Below, piece after piece: positions 26,739-37,558 of a DNA stretch of 64,000 nucleotides (positions are counted from its first letter, which is position 1; every line of letters begins with the position of its first letter). Below the pieces are notes generated by a model. The model saw nothing but the letters and a program-made list of their open reading frames with translations. It was not told where the DNA came from and did no database searches. The stretch comes from Saccharopolyspora spinosa NRRL 18395 (GTDB lineage: Bacteria; Actinomycetota; Actinomycetes; Mycobacteriales; Pseudonocardiaceae), in the NCBI RefSeq assembly GCF_000194155.1, contig NZ_GL877879.1, forward strand, positions 877,089 to 941,088. The letters run 5' to 3'. The translations under genes and the position numbers were made by a program.

Positions 26739-26935
26739 ATGCCCCAGGAGAAGTCACTGCTTCGCCCCGAAGTCCTCGTGCGCTCGCCCCCTGTCAGCCG
26801 TGTGGCGGTCGTGCCGCCCGGTGCGACCACGATCTACATCGGCGGCCAGCACGCCGTCGACAGCAACGGCGCGCTCATCGGCGAAGGTGACGTCGCCGCT
26901 CAGACCCAGCAAGTGATGGCGAACCTGGCGAACAG
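26739..26935 (+). pseudogene. RidA-family protein, truncated
   Basis: From an ATG at 26739 the frame encodes SRVAVVPPGATTIYIGGQHA, then VDSNGALIGEGDVAAQTQQVMANL, the N-terminal half of a RidA-family protein. After about 26935 the sequence no longer resembles the family and the conserved C-terminal half is missing. It is divergent from the broken HTH regulator and was probably its target. Confidence 0.7.
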
Positions 26936-27095
26936 CGCTGGCTTCCCTGGGCGCGTGACACGCCTGGCCGAGGCTGGGGAGACCGCCACCGCGTGTCATC
27001 ACTGCACTAGTAGCCGCCCTCACCGGGGACTGATGTTGCGCCTGTCTCAGACGTCCCGGTCGCCTGGTGGCTCAGAACGACCCATCGGGCGGGGC

Positions 27096-28139
27096 TCACG
27101 GGTCGACCAGGATCTTCATCTTCCGGCCGGCGCGCAGCGCCGCGAAGCCCTCCTCGACGACCTGGTCGATCGGGACATGGGTGACCCATCCGGTGGTGTC
27201 GTAGTGGCCGCGGGCCATCAGATCAATCACCGCGCGGTAGTCGTCGGAGGTGTAGCACAGCGAGCCCTGCACCATGCCCTCGCGCATGACGAGTTCGAGC
27301 AGGTTCGTGGTCAGCGGATGCTCGTAGATCGCCACCGCGATCAGCCGCTTGCGGGCACCCAGGCAGGAAAGACCAGCAGCGACACTGCTTTCCACGCCCG
27401 CAGCGTCGAACGCCGCGTCGACACCCCGCCCTCCGGTGCGCTGCAGGAGGTGCCTCACCGGGTCGGTCGCGGTCGGATCGATCACGTCGGTGGCGCCCAA
27501 CGCGGAGATGGCGTCGCGGCGCACCGACGATGGTTCGAGGATGGTGATGTCCTCGACCCCCAGCCCGCGCAGGGCGAACCAGATACCTATGCCGATCGGC
27601 CCCGCGCCGAAGACCACGGCTGTGTCCCCGTCGCGCGCCTCGCTGAGGCGCACCGCGTGGTAGGCCACCGACATCGGCTCGACCAGCGCGCCGAGCTCCG
27701 AGCTGATCGACGCCGGGAGCCGATGCGCCATCCACGCGGGCACCACGGTGTACTCGGCCATACCACCGGAGGCCATCAGACCGTGGAAGCCGATCTGCTG
27801 GCAGATGTTGTAGTGCCCGCTGCGGCACGGCGGGCACTCGCCGCAGCGGTACACCGGCTCGATCGCCACGTGTTCACCGACGGAGACGTCCTGGACGCCC
27901 TCCCCCAACTCCACGACCGTCCCGGCGAACTCGTGCCCCAACGTCAGGGGCAGCTGCTGCCCGGTCAGCGGATGCGGTTCGGTCGGCACGAAGATCGGCC
28001 CCGCGTAGTACTCGTGCAGGTCGCTTCCGCAGATCCCGTTGTGCTCGACCTTCACCTTGACCTGCCCGTACGAGCACGAGGGCTCCGCCACGTCCTGCAC
28101 TACGACGTCCTCGCGGCCTCGGTACACAGCTGCACGCAT
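27096..28139 (-). CDS. Zinc-dependent medium-chain alcohol dehydrogenase (2,3-butanediol dehydrogenase-like)
   Basis: A 347-residue zinc dehydrogenase. The catalytic zinc site is GICGSDLHEYYAGP and LGHEFAGTVVELG with the following Glu, the structural zinc site is CGECPPCRSGHYNIC, and the NAD site is VVFGAGPIGIGIWFALRG. The GICGSDLHEY motif with the insertion before the GHE segment is typical of (R,R)-butanediol dehydrogenases, so acetoin/2,3-butanediol interconversion is the best guess; related sorbitol or threonine dehydrogenases remain possible. GGAGGAG lies directly before the ATG at 28139. No operon partners. Confidence 0.88.
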   Translation of the reverse strand: MRAAVYRGREDVVVQDVAEPSCSYGQVKVKVEHNGICGSDLHEYYAGPIFVPTEPHPLTGQQLPLTLGHEFAGTVVELGEGVQDVSVGEHVAIEPVYRCGECPPCRSGHYNICQQIGFHGLMASGGMAEYTVVPAWMAHRLPASISSELGALVEPMSVAYHAVRLSEARDGDTAVVFGAGPIGIGIWFALRGLGVEDITILEPSSVRRDAISALGATDVIDPTATDPVRHLLQRTGGRGVDAAFDAAGVESSVAAGLSCLGARKRLIAVAIYEHPLTTNLLELVMREGMVQGSLCYTSDDYRAVIDLMARGHYDTTGWVTHVPIDQVVEEGFAALRAGRKMKILVDP

Positions 28140-28371
28140 GTCTCCTCCAGAAGGCTCCGTTGCCTCTCGTCCAGCACACTGCGTCCGCGCTGCCCGGGCA
28201 ACCGATGCAAGACGTTCGGGTCACCGCCGACGACAAATCCGCGTCCACAGTGGAGGAACTTGCGGCGCGCACACGTGGTGAAACGACGTTGACAAAGTGA
28301 GTCGCGCTAAAGCACCTGGCCTGCATGGCGTGGCCTGGGCACGCCGGGCCCGACGGACGGGAGTTGACGGC

Positions 28372-29672
<1,301 letters not shown>

Positions 29673-29676
29673 AGCG

Positions 29677-30495
29677 TCACCCCCAGGTCAGCGGGTCGAG
29701 GTGCAGGTAGAACCGTCTCCGGTCCTCGTCGAGCTCGATCCCGTACCGTCGGGCGAAGGCCCCGTCCGTGACCCGGGCTTCGGCTTCGCCCGGCCAGGTT
29801 TCCCGGGCGTTGGCGAGCAGTAGCGAGATGTCGGCGTACGGGTCGGCCGTGCCGAGCCGGCCGAGATCGATGAAGCCCGCGACGTCCAGGGTGTCCGGGT
29901 CAAGGATGATGTTGGGCAGGCACAGGTCTCCGTGGCAAACGACGAGTTCCGCAGCCTCCTGCTCGATGCGCTGCTCCAGCTGCGGGGCCAAGCGCGAGAG
30001 CAGCAGCGCGGGCTCCGTCCCCTGCTGTTCCACCGGCAGGAAGTCTGGATTGACCGCACCGCGCGCGACCACGTCCTGCGCGGTCGCGAACATCTGCGCC
30101 AGGTCCCGCGAGAACGGGCAGGTGGCCGTGGGCAGGTCATGCAGGCGCCGCACAGCATCCGAGATCGATTCCCACGCCCGCGCGAGAATCGGGGCCGCAA
30201 CCGCATCCGCGGACACGCCCGCCATCACCCTGGTCACGAGGCATGCGCCCGCGTCATCGGCGTGCCAGGCGAGGACAGTGGGGCCGGGAACTCGGTTGGC
30301 GCAAAGCCATTCGGCCCGGTCACGTTCCTGTTGCAGCTCCGCCACCTGACCGATCGCGACGCACTTGGCGAAGCACGAGCCGTCCGAAGACCGGAAGGTG
30401 CTGGCGCCCGACTCCCCGCCCTGGACCGGCTGCCACTCGCGGTCCGCCCCGCCGGCGAGGAGGACAGCGGGAACCGGAACCGGCGAACCAGACAT
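29677..30495 (-). CDS. Aminoglycoside phosphotransferase, APH(3'')-like
   Basis: A 272-residue kinase-fold protein. The Brenner motif CHGDLCLPN (His188, Asp190, Asn195) and the metal-binding FIDLGRLGTADPYAD are intact, and the protein ends FYLHLDPLTWG, a tail characteristic of APH(3'') streptomycin kinases. The ATG at 30495 gives the family's normal length. It would inactivate streptomycin-type aminoglycosides by phosphorylation in the cytoplasm. It is complete although both neighbours are pseudogenes, so it may be under selection. A different small-molecule substrate cannot be excluded. Confidence 0.85.
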   Translation of the reverse strand: MSGSPVPVPAVLLAGGADREWQPVQGGESGASTFRSSDGSCFAKCVAIGQVAELQQERDRAEWLCANRVPGPTVLAWHADDAGACLVTRVMAGVSADAVAAPILARAWESISDAVRRLHDLPTATCPFSRDLAQMFATAQDVVARGAVNPDFLPVEQQGTEPALLLSRLAPQLEQRIEQEAAELVVCHGDLCLPNIILDPDTLDVAGFIDLGRLGTADPYADISLLLANARETWPGEAEARVTDGAFARRYGIELDEDRRRFYLHLDPLTWG

Positions 30496-30648
30496 ATGCC
30501 CGACTGTATCGACACCTGGCAGCGCCTCATCGCCGCCTCCTCGAAACCGTTGGGAGGCGAACTCGATCGAAGAGCCGCTCGAAAGTTGATCGACGCGCGC
30601 TAGCTTGGGGGCGGGTGCCGCACAGGGAGCGACGATGACCGAGTTCCG

Positions 30649-30720
30649 GCCGAACTCACCGAAGCCATCACTGCGCTGCGCGAGGAGCTTGGCATCCAAA
30701 CCGAACCCGAAGCGACCTAG
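30649..30720 (+). pseudogene. Possible trypco2-like fragment before the CHAT remnant
   Basis: A 23-codon stretch, ELTEAITALREELGIQTEPE, ends at a TAG at 30720. It resembles the start of the small trypsin-co-occurring (trypco2) domain found next to CHAT proteases in actinobacterial conflict systems. The evidence is a short pattern plus context only. Confidence 0.25.
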
Positions 30721-30765
30721 GTAGCCGCAGTGCAGCTGGTGGATCTGCTGCCGCAACGCGACTAG

Positions 30766-32238
30766 TTGACCGGTGCCGAGCCCGACGAGGCGCTCGGCAT
30801 CGCCTATCGGCTCACCGCGGCGATCGTCGAGGACTCCCCCGCCCGCATCGCGCCGCTATACGACCTCTGCCTGGCGCATCTGCTGCGCGCGGCCCACCAC
30901 GGCGAGGACGATCTGCGGGCCGCCGTGGGGTACTGGCGGCAATTGCGGCCGCTAGTGGCGGCGGACAATCCGGCGCGCGCCGAGATCTTCGGCCGCGCCG
31001 CGATACTCGTCTCGAAAACGGTGCTCCGGCTCGCCGACGCGGCCGGCGTCGAGGAGGTGATCGCGGATCTGGGCATCGCCATCGACGGGATTGCCGAATG
31101 CGAGCTGCGGGACCACCCGATGCTGACACGCGCCCAGCTGCGGGCCGCCCGGTTCCGGGAGCTGGGCGGCGGTGACGAGGACCGCCAGCACACGGTCGAG
31201 ACGCTCACCGACCCTGGAGCGGCCCGACGCCGTCACCGAGATCCGCGATGTCTGCCACGGCGAACGCCTCTTCCTCATCCTGCGGAAGGACCTGCCCGCC
31301 GCGCGCTGGAGCGAACTCGATGACGAAGTCCGGCAGCTGATCCTCGAACTGCCGAAACCCTGACTCCTCGACTTTCGGCGACACCTCGACGCGCTCTCCG
31401 ACGAAGCGGCCGCGACGCCGGAAACCGCCTCCCTGCGGTCCGGGGCCGTCGTCACGCAGGGAGCCGGAACCTCGCCGCACGACTCCCCCGATCGGGCCAG
31501 GATGGTCGTGGTCCGGGCGATGTCGGCGGATCCGCAACCGGCCGAACGGCACGCCCAATTCGTGGAGGCCGCCCGCCGACAACCGCGCCCCTGGCAGCAA
31601 GAACCGGTCCTGATGCGCACACCCGAGCTGTACTGGACCCGGCACGAAGTCGGGCACATCCAGGACGCCCACTACCCGAACGGCCGCTACGTCGGCCGCC
31701 CTGGGCCACGCCGCCGATCGGTGCCGACGCGGACGATGTCCTGGCGACGCTGCTGGGCGCGTCGCTGCTCACCTGAGCTGCCACGCCGATCAGTCCGAGC
31801 TCCCGGTCGAACCGCGCTCCGGCTCGGGGCCGGGCGATCACCGCCGGTGCGCGACGTGCTGCGCCAGTACCACGAGAACGGTCCGCACGTCGCGCTCGTC
31901 GCGCTCGCCGCCTGCGCGAGCGACCTGACCGTCCGCGAGCACGACGAAGTCTTGACCCTGGCCACCGCGTTACTGGCCGCGGGTGCCAGCGGGGTGATCG
32001 GTACCAAGTGGGAGATCGACGACCTGGCCGCAGCGATGTTCATGATCGCCTTCCACCACCTCCTGAACACCGAGCACCCCGACCCGGCGGCGGTCCTGCG
32101 CGCCGCCCAGCTCTGGATGCTCGACCCCGACCGCCGATCGATCCCGGGAGCCCTGGAGAGGAATTCACCCAGCACTTCGCCGAAATCGATCCGACTGCAC
32201 CGATGCACTGGACGGCCTTCACCTACCACGGCCGCTAA
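30766..32238 (+). pseudogene. CHAT-domain (caspase-like) protease, decayed
   Basis: The N-terminal part (30766-31210) reads as a helical, TPR-like domain. Frames then change at about 31210, and an in-frame stop occurs at about 31361. Further on, IGADADDVLATLLGASLL breaks at an in-frame stop, then in another frame SCHADQSELPVEPRSG carries the likely catalytic His. After one more shift, VALAACASDLTVREHDEVLT carries the likely catalytic Cys and GASGVIGTKWEIDDLAAAMF follows. The last frame change gives the tail FTQHFAEIDPTAPMHWTAFT with a stop at 32238. All parts of a CHAT protease are recognisable but not readable as one protein. Confidence 0.75.
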
Positions 32239-32313
32239 AGCGTCCGATGTGGACATCATCGCCCCTGGCCCTGAGCACAGCAGCCGTACCCCTCGCATTG
32301 GGAGACCACGAGA

Positions 32314-33168
32314 ATGCTCCATCACGATGCAGCACGCGCCGTCTCCCGCTACCTGGCCGTTGCCGACCGGCTGCAGGCGGGGAGGAGCACCGGCTTCTAC
32401 GTCGTCGGCTCGGCCGCGCTGGACTCGTGGCTGGCGGAGCGCAGCGACATCGACTTCATCGCCGTGGTGGATGGGGACATCAGCGACCGGGAGTCGCGTC
32501 GGCTGCGCGTCCTGCACCCCATCGGCGACGCCACGGCCGCCAGACGCGCCCTGGTGCGGGCCGATCCGACCATCCCGGGAACCATGAACGGCGCGTTCGT
32601 GTCGAATGGCCGACCTGGGCGAGCCGGTGACGCAGATCCGCCCCCTAGCCTCGCACAGCGGCTGGTCCTTCCAACACGGTCGCGGCTTCGACGTGAACCC
32701 GGTGATGTGGAAGGTACTGCGGGAACGTGGGATCGCTGTGCGCGGTCCGGCTCCGGACCAACTCGGGCTCGATCCGGAGCCGCACCACCTGCGCGCCTGG
32801 AACCTGGACCAACTGCGTGGCCACTGGCGAAACCGGGCGAAGAAATCCCTGTCCAAGAAGCCGCCGACCAAGCCGCTGGTCCCGGCACACCACGTGGCGC
32901 TCGAACACGGTCCTCGGCCCAGCACGCCTGCACCACACGATCGCCACCGGCCAGGTGATCACGAAGGAGGCTGGCGGCGAATACGTCCTCGACACCTTCG
33001 CCGCGCGCTGGCATCCCCTCATACGCACAGCCCTCACCCGTCGCACCGGCGAACCCGCACCCGACGGGTCGGGCTCCCAGCTCCCGGCTCCCAGCGAATT
33101 CCCCCGCCTGGCAGGTGAATTCACCATCGAACTGCGGACGCGGACCGGCTGTAACAGCGGCCGGGCCT
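32314..33168 (+). pseudogene. Nucleotidyltransferase (ANT-like), decayed
   Basis: From an ATG at 32314 the sequence encodes a nucleotidyltransferase N-terminus: FYVVGSAALDSWLAERSDID then FIAVVDG, containing the GS-x-A and D-I-D metal motifs. At about 32600 it changes frame to MADLGEPVTQIRPLASHSGW and HGRGFDVNPVMWKVLRERGI. At about 32900 it shifts again to LHHTIATGQVITKEAGGEYV. These parts match aminoglycoside-adenylyltransferase-like proteins in order, but at least two frameshifts make the gene nonfunctional. It follows the CHAT remnant by 75 bases. Confidence 0.75.
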
Positions 33169-33635
33169 CAGAAGTCGACGGCGGTGCGGTCGTCGATGCG
33201 AGCCACCGATTCCTGAGCGAAGCGGTTCTTGTACTCCTCGCGGATCTGCTCGATCTTCGGGTCGTTGACGTTGTGCTCACCGGCCGGGTAGAGCAGGGTC
33301 AGCTCGAAGGAGCGTTCGCGCTCGATCACGCCGTGCGAGTCCCGGTACTGCCCGTACCCGTCCTGCACCGTCAGCCCGGCCGGGAACTGCGGCGTGACGA
33401 CCTCGTCGACGAAAGCGTGGAACTGCTCGTCGGACACCGGCTCCCCACCACCGGGCATCGCGGTGCCGAAGAGCAGGCTGGTCTCCAGGTACGCCGCGCC
33501 GACCGCCCGCTCGGCCGACGTCCCGTCGGCGAGGGCGCCGTAGGCCACGGGGCCACCCACTCCGATGAGCCCAGCAGCCAACATTGCGGCGGGGAGGGTA
33601 CACGTGTCCGCAGGAGGATATCGACCCGGATGCAT
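33168..33635 (-). CDS. DUF3574 domain-containing exported protein
   Basis: A 155-residue protein. The DUF3574 core is well preserved: LETSLLFGTAMPGGGEPVSD, EQFHAFVDEVVTPQFPAGLT, VQDGYGQYRDSHGVIERERS, and a DPKIEQIREEYKNRFAQESV helix. Residues about 18-35 (MLAAGLIGVGGPVAYGAL) look like a weak signal or anchor segment, so the true start may be the ATG at this Met and not at 33635. Neither has an obvious ribosome site. The function of the family is unknown. It lies 12 bases downstream of the hydrolase gene and may be co-transcribed with it. Confidence 0.75.
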   Translation of the reverse strand: MHPGRYPPADTCTLPAAMLAAGLIGVGGPVAYGALADGTSAERAVGAAYLETSLLFGTAMPGGGEPVSDEQFHAFVDEVVTPQFPAGLTVQDGYGQYRDSHGVIERERSFELTLLYPAGEHNVNDPKIEQIREEYKNRFAQESVARIDDRTAVDF

Positions 33636-33647
33636 CCGCGCACGCGA

Positions 33648-34457
33648 CTACTGGACCCCCGCCAGGAAGATCTCGATGCTGGTGGCGAGGGCGAGCGGGG
33701 TTTCGTCGATCGCGTAGTGGCCCGCGTTTCCCAACACCTCGATCTCGCAATTCGGGTACCACTGCTCGAACGTCGCGCGCATCCTCGACTCGCCGAGGGC
33801 CGGATCGTGCTCGCCGACGATGACCTTGACCGACACCTCGCTGCCCTGGATCTCGCTGTGGAAGTCGGCCTTGCCCCACGCCACCAGGTAGTCGCCGAAG
33901 GCCTGCGGATCGGAGGTGTCCAGCGAGTGGCGCACCACCGCGTCCAGCCACACCCCGGTCAGCCGGTTGCCGGTCGTGAAGTCGACGATGGCCCGGCGGT
34001 TCCCGGCTTCGGTGACGGCACCGGAGAACAGCGCCCAGCCGTCTTCGTCGAACTCCCCGCCGCTGGCCGGCACCGGCGAAACCCCCACCAGAGCCCGAAC
34101 CCGCTCGGGCGCGTCCGCCAGTACGCGTTGCATCACCGCACCGCCCATCGAATGACCGACCAGCGAGAACCGGTCGAAGCCGAGTTCGTCGGCGAGGGCG
34201 AGCACGTCCCCGGCGGCTTCTTCGAGGGTGTGCGAGCCGGGTTCGGAGATCCTCGAGCCGTATCCACGGTAGTCCGGGAAGACGTACCGGAAACGAGCGC
34301 CGTCCAGGTACGGCTGCAACGGCCGCCAAGCGGCCCCGGAACCGAACCAACCGTGCAAAGCGATGACCGGGTGATCCCCGCGACCGACTTCTTCCAGCCC
34401 AGCAGGCACTTCCCACCTCCACACCGATTGTCCCCAGCAACGACCAGCATGGCGCAC
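33648..34457 (-). CDS. Alpha/beta-fold hydrolase
   Basis: A 269-residue alpha/beta hydrolase. The oxyanion segment is LHGWFGSGAAW, the nucleophile elbow is GHSMGG, the acid is in VGEHDPALGE and the base is in LGNAGHYAIDE, so the Ser-Asp-His triad is complete. A cap domain lies at about residues 135-190. Esterase, lactonase or haloalkane-dehalogenase-like activity is possible; no specific substrate is suggested by the neighbours. The start at 34457 adds about 15 residues before the fold; a slightly later start is possible. Confidence 0.85.
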   Translation of the reverse strand: MRHAGRCWGQSVWRWEVPAGLEEVGRGDHPVIALHGWFGSGAAWRPLQPYLDGARFRYVFPDYRGYGSRISEPGSHTLEEAAGDVLALADELGFDRFSLVGHSMGGAVMQRVLADAPERVRALVGVSPVPASGGEFDEDGWALFSGAVTEAGNRRAIVDFTTGNRLTGVWLDAVVRHSLDTSDPQAFGDYLVAWGKADFHSEIQGSEVSVKVIVGEHDPALGESRMRATFEQWYPNCEIEVLGNAGHYAIDETPLALATSIEIFLAGVQ

Positions 34458-34471
34458 CGGTCAACCTCGGG

Positions 34472-35752
34472 TGGGCCGGTCGACCGGTGCGCCGCGCCGG
34501 CTTCTGCCTGCGGTGCGCGATTTCCGCCGTTGGCGGATCGCCCCGGCTGTCACGCCACGGCCGCGACGGCCGGGGTGCGGATCAGCGACCGCCTGGTCGA
34601 GGGGGCGAACGCCAGCAGCGCGAACACCATCGACCTCCCGACCGCCGAAGCACCCCAGTGCACTCCGCCGACTCCGGACGCGCTCGCGAACGTCCAATAC
34701 ACCTCCGGCACCACCGGCACCCCCAAGGGCTGCGCACTCCCCCACCGCTACTCGACGACGCTTGCGCACGGACTCGTCAACGGCTTCCCGAACGTCGACG
34801 ACCGGGACATGATCCTGACCGCTCAACTATTCCACTACATCGATCCGCAGTGGAACGTCGCACGCGGCCTCGCCGCCGGGGCGCGGCTCGTGATGCTGGA
34901 CCGCTTCCATCCTGCCACGTTCTGGGCCAAGGTCCGCGAGCACCGCGGCATCTGGTTCTACTGCCTACGCCCGATGCCGAAGTCGCTGCTCGACCAGGAA
35001 CCGTCGCCGCGCGACCGGCAACATCGGGTTCGTTCCATCAGCGCGTCGGCGATCCCGCCGAACCTGCACGCTGCGCTCGAACAACGCTGGGGCGTCCCGT
35101 GGTTCGAGGCCTTCGGCATGACCGAGACCGGTAGCGACCATCAGGATGACCTCGCAAGACCACGACGCCGCGGTTAGGACCGGCTGCCTCGGCTGGGCGC
35201 CGCCGGGGCGCGAAGTCGTGATCGTCGACGACGCCGGCGCGCCAGTGCCGCGCGGCGAGCTCGGCGAACTGCCCATCCGCGACGCCAGCCTGATGCACGG
35301 CTACTTCCGCGGTCCGGAGGCCACCAAACGCGCCTTCCGCGAAGGCCGGTTCCGCACCGGCGACCCGGCCCGGATGGACGACGACGGCCGCGTCTACTAC
35401 TCGGGACGCACCAAAGACATGATCCGCCGCAGCGGCGAAAACATCGCCGCAGCCGAGATCGAGCGCGTCTGCACCTACACCCCGGTCGAGGTGGCCGCGG
35501 TCCTGCCGGAACCGGACGAGTTGCGCGGCGAGGAGGTCCACGCGGTGGTGCTCGCTGCGACGAACCGTGCGGTCCACGTGAGCTGGCGGATTTCTGCGCC
35601 ATCCAGCTCGCCTACTTTCGAAGTCCCGCGCTACTGGACCTTCCGGGGAACCGCTGCCGATGACGGCCTCGGAACGCGTTGCCAAGGCCACCCTGCGGTT
35701 AGAACTCGAAACCGACGGCCGCGCCAACACCTACCACCGAGATCGTCGATAG
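34472..35752 (+). pseudogene. AMP-dependent acyl-CoA synthetase/ligase, decayed
   Basis: The sequence encodes NVQYTSGTTGTPKGCALPHR (the AMP-binding P-loop), a long body through FEAFGMTETGSDHQDD, then a frameshift and an in-frame TAG at about 35177. It resumes as GCLGWAPPGREVVIVDDAGA, FRTGDPARMDDDGRVYYSGR and TKDMIRRSGENIAAAEIERV. A last shift near 35580 leads to LRLELETDGRANTYHRDRR and the stop. The N-terminal 150 or so residues are missing. It was probably an acyl- or aryl-CoA ligase. Confidence 0.8.
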
Positions 35753-35929
35753 CAGCTCCGCCGCGTCCGCTTCGGGCGTTTGTTCGGATTTGCCCACTGC
35801 CGACCCGACTCGACCATCCGGCGTACATTTGTTTGAGTGCGCGCCGGGCTGCCCGCGCACGAACACGAACACGACAGAACGTTTCCGTCCTGGCCGGTCC
35901 GGGACCGCGGCACCGAGAAGGTTGATCGG

Positions 35930-37504
35930 GTGGTTGTCCCCACGGCTCGTCTGCAGCGCGCTGAGCGGCAGGGCCGCAGCAAGACCAGAGGTCGATCGTT
36001 CGGCGCGGTCTGGCTGCGCATGCTCGCGGTCGTCGCCGCCGGGTTCGCGCTCTACGCCGGATCTCCCCCGCGCGACCTGTGGTGGATCGCCCCGATCGCG
36101 TTCGCGGTGTTCGTGGCGGTGCTGCGCGGCCGCAAGGCCCGCGCTGGGTTCGGCTACGGCCTGCTGTTCGGTTTCGCGTACCTGCTGCCGCTGCTGGGCT
36201 GGCTGCAGGACTTCCTGGGGGCCGACTTCGGTCCGTGGCCGTGGCTGGGGGTGGCCGCCGTCCAAGCGCTGTTCGTCGCGCTCGGCGGCGCCGGGATGGC
36301 GCGCGTCAGCCGACTGCACGGTGCCCCGGTGTGGATGGCGGCGGTGTTCGTCGCCGCCGAGGCGCTGCGCTCCGCCGTACCCTTCGGCGGATTCCCGTGG
36401 GGCAGGCTGGCGTTCACCCAGGACACGGGCCTGTTCCTGCCGCTGGCCGCGCTCGGCGGCACCGCCCTGGTGTCTTTCTCCGTCGCGGCGGTCGGCGGCG
36501 GCCTGGCCGAACTGACCCGCCGCGCACGCACCCCGCGCCGCTGGGCCGCCCCAATGGCCGCGGTCCTCCTGCCACTGGTGGCCGGCCTGGCCATGCTGCC
36601 CTTCATCGGCACCGATCCCAACGCCGGCACCGCCCGGGTCGCGATCGTGCAGGGCAATGCGCCCAACCTGGGGCTGGGCCTGCTCTACGAGGACGACGTG
36701 CTGCACGCCAACCACATCGCCGCCGCGCAGCAGCTCGCCGACGACGTGAAGGCGGGCCGGGTGCCGCAACCAGACTTCGTCGTGCTACCCGAGCAGGTCG
36801 GCAGCTGGGGCCCCAGCCGGACCGACCCGGACCTGTCCGGCATCGCCGCCACGCTCGGCGTCCCGCTGGTGGTCGGCGGCCTCGGCGAGGACGCCGACGG
36901 CCAGCTGCACAACCAGATCGTCCGGTGGGATCCGGCATCGGGCGCGGGCGACCGCTACATCAAGCAACACCTGGTCCCCTTCGCCGAGACGATCCCGATG
37001 CGGCCGGTGGCTCGACTGGTCAGCCCGTTCGTGGATCGCTTCCGCCAGGACATGGTGCCCGGCGACGAGCCCGGCATCCTCGACGTCGGAACCGCCCGCC
37101 TGGGCGTCGGGATCTGCTACGACGTCGCCTACGACGACGTTTTCACCGGCGCCGCCCAGCAGGGCGCGACGCTGCTCGCGGTGCCGACCAACAACGCCTG
37201 GTACGGCCACTCCGAGATGAGCTACCAGCAGCTGGCGATGTCGCGGCTGCGCGCCGTGGAGCACGGACGGGCGGTCCTGGTGGCGGCCACCAGCGGGGTC
37301 AGCGCAGTCGTCCAACCGGATGGCACCGTGACCCAGCAGACCGACCTGTTCACCGCGCAGAACATCGTCGCCGACGTGCCGCTGCGCTCGACGCAGACGC
37401 TCGCCACCGAGCTGGGAAGTGTTCCGATGTGGACACTGGTCGTGCTGGGCGTCGGCGCGGTGGTGCTGTCCTGGTGGCGGCCCCGGCGCGAAGCGGACGC
37501 CTGA
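35930..37504 (+). CDS. lnt: Apolipoprotein N-acyltransferase
   Basis: A 524-residue membrane enzyme that N-acylates the lipidated cysteine of lipoproteins. The N-terminal half has about six to eight membrane helices and the C-terminal half is a nitrilase domain. The triad is present: Glu288 in VLPEQVGSWG, Lys345 in YIKQHLVPFAE and Cys396 in GICYDVAYDDVF, with a final anchoring helix. I place the start at the GTG at 35930, with GAGAAGG upstream; the open frame extends further back but is not protein-like. The next gene is ppm1, the classic actinobacterial pairing, which in mycobacteria is even a fusion. Confidence 0.95.
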   Translation: MVVPTARLQRAERQGRSKTRGRSFGAVWLRMLAVVAAGFALYAGSPPRDLWWIAPIAFAVFVAVLRGRKARAGFGYGLLFGFAYLLPLLGWLQDFLGADFGPWPWLGVAAVQALFVALGGAGMARVSRLHGAPVWMAAVFVAAEALRSAVPFGGFPWGRLAFTQDTGLFLPLAALGGTALVSFSVAAVGGGLAELTRRARTPRRWAAPMAAVLLPLVAGLAMLPFIGTDPNAGTARVAIVQGNAPNLGLGLLYEDDVLHANHIAAAQQLADDVKAGRVPQPDFVVLPEQVGSWGPSRTDPDLSGIAATLGVPLVVGGLGEDADGQLHNQIVRWDPASGAGDRYIKQHLVPFAETIPMRPVARLVSPFVDRFRQDMVPGDEPGILDVGTARLGVGICYDVAYDDVFTGAAQQGATLLAVPTNNAWYGHSEMSYQQLAMSRLRAVEHGRAVLVAATSGVSAVVQPDGTVTQQTDLFTAQNIVADVPLRSTQTLATELGSVPMWTLVVLGVGAVVLSWWRPRREADA

Positions 37505-37558
37505 ACCCGAACATAACGAATGCGCAGCCGGCCGATCGGACCGGCTAGGAGGACATGG

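Noticed and set aside
32727..35177. An 816-codon plus-strand open frame
   Set aside because: It links the nucleotidyltransferase remnant to the acyl-CoA ligase remnant through sequence antisense to the DUF3574 and hydrolase genes. It is a chance fusion of frames.
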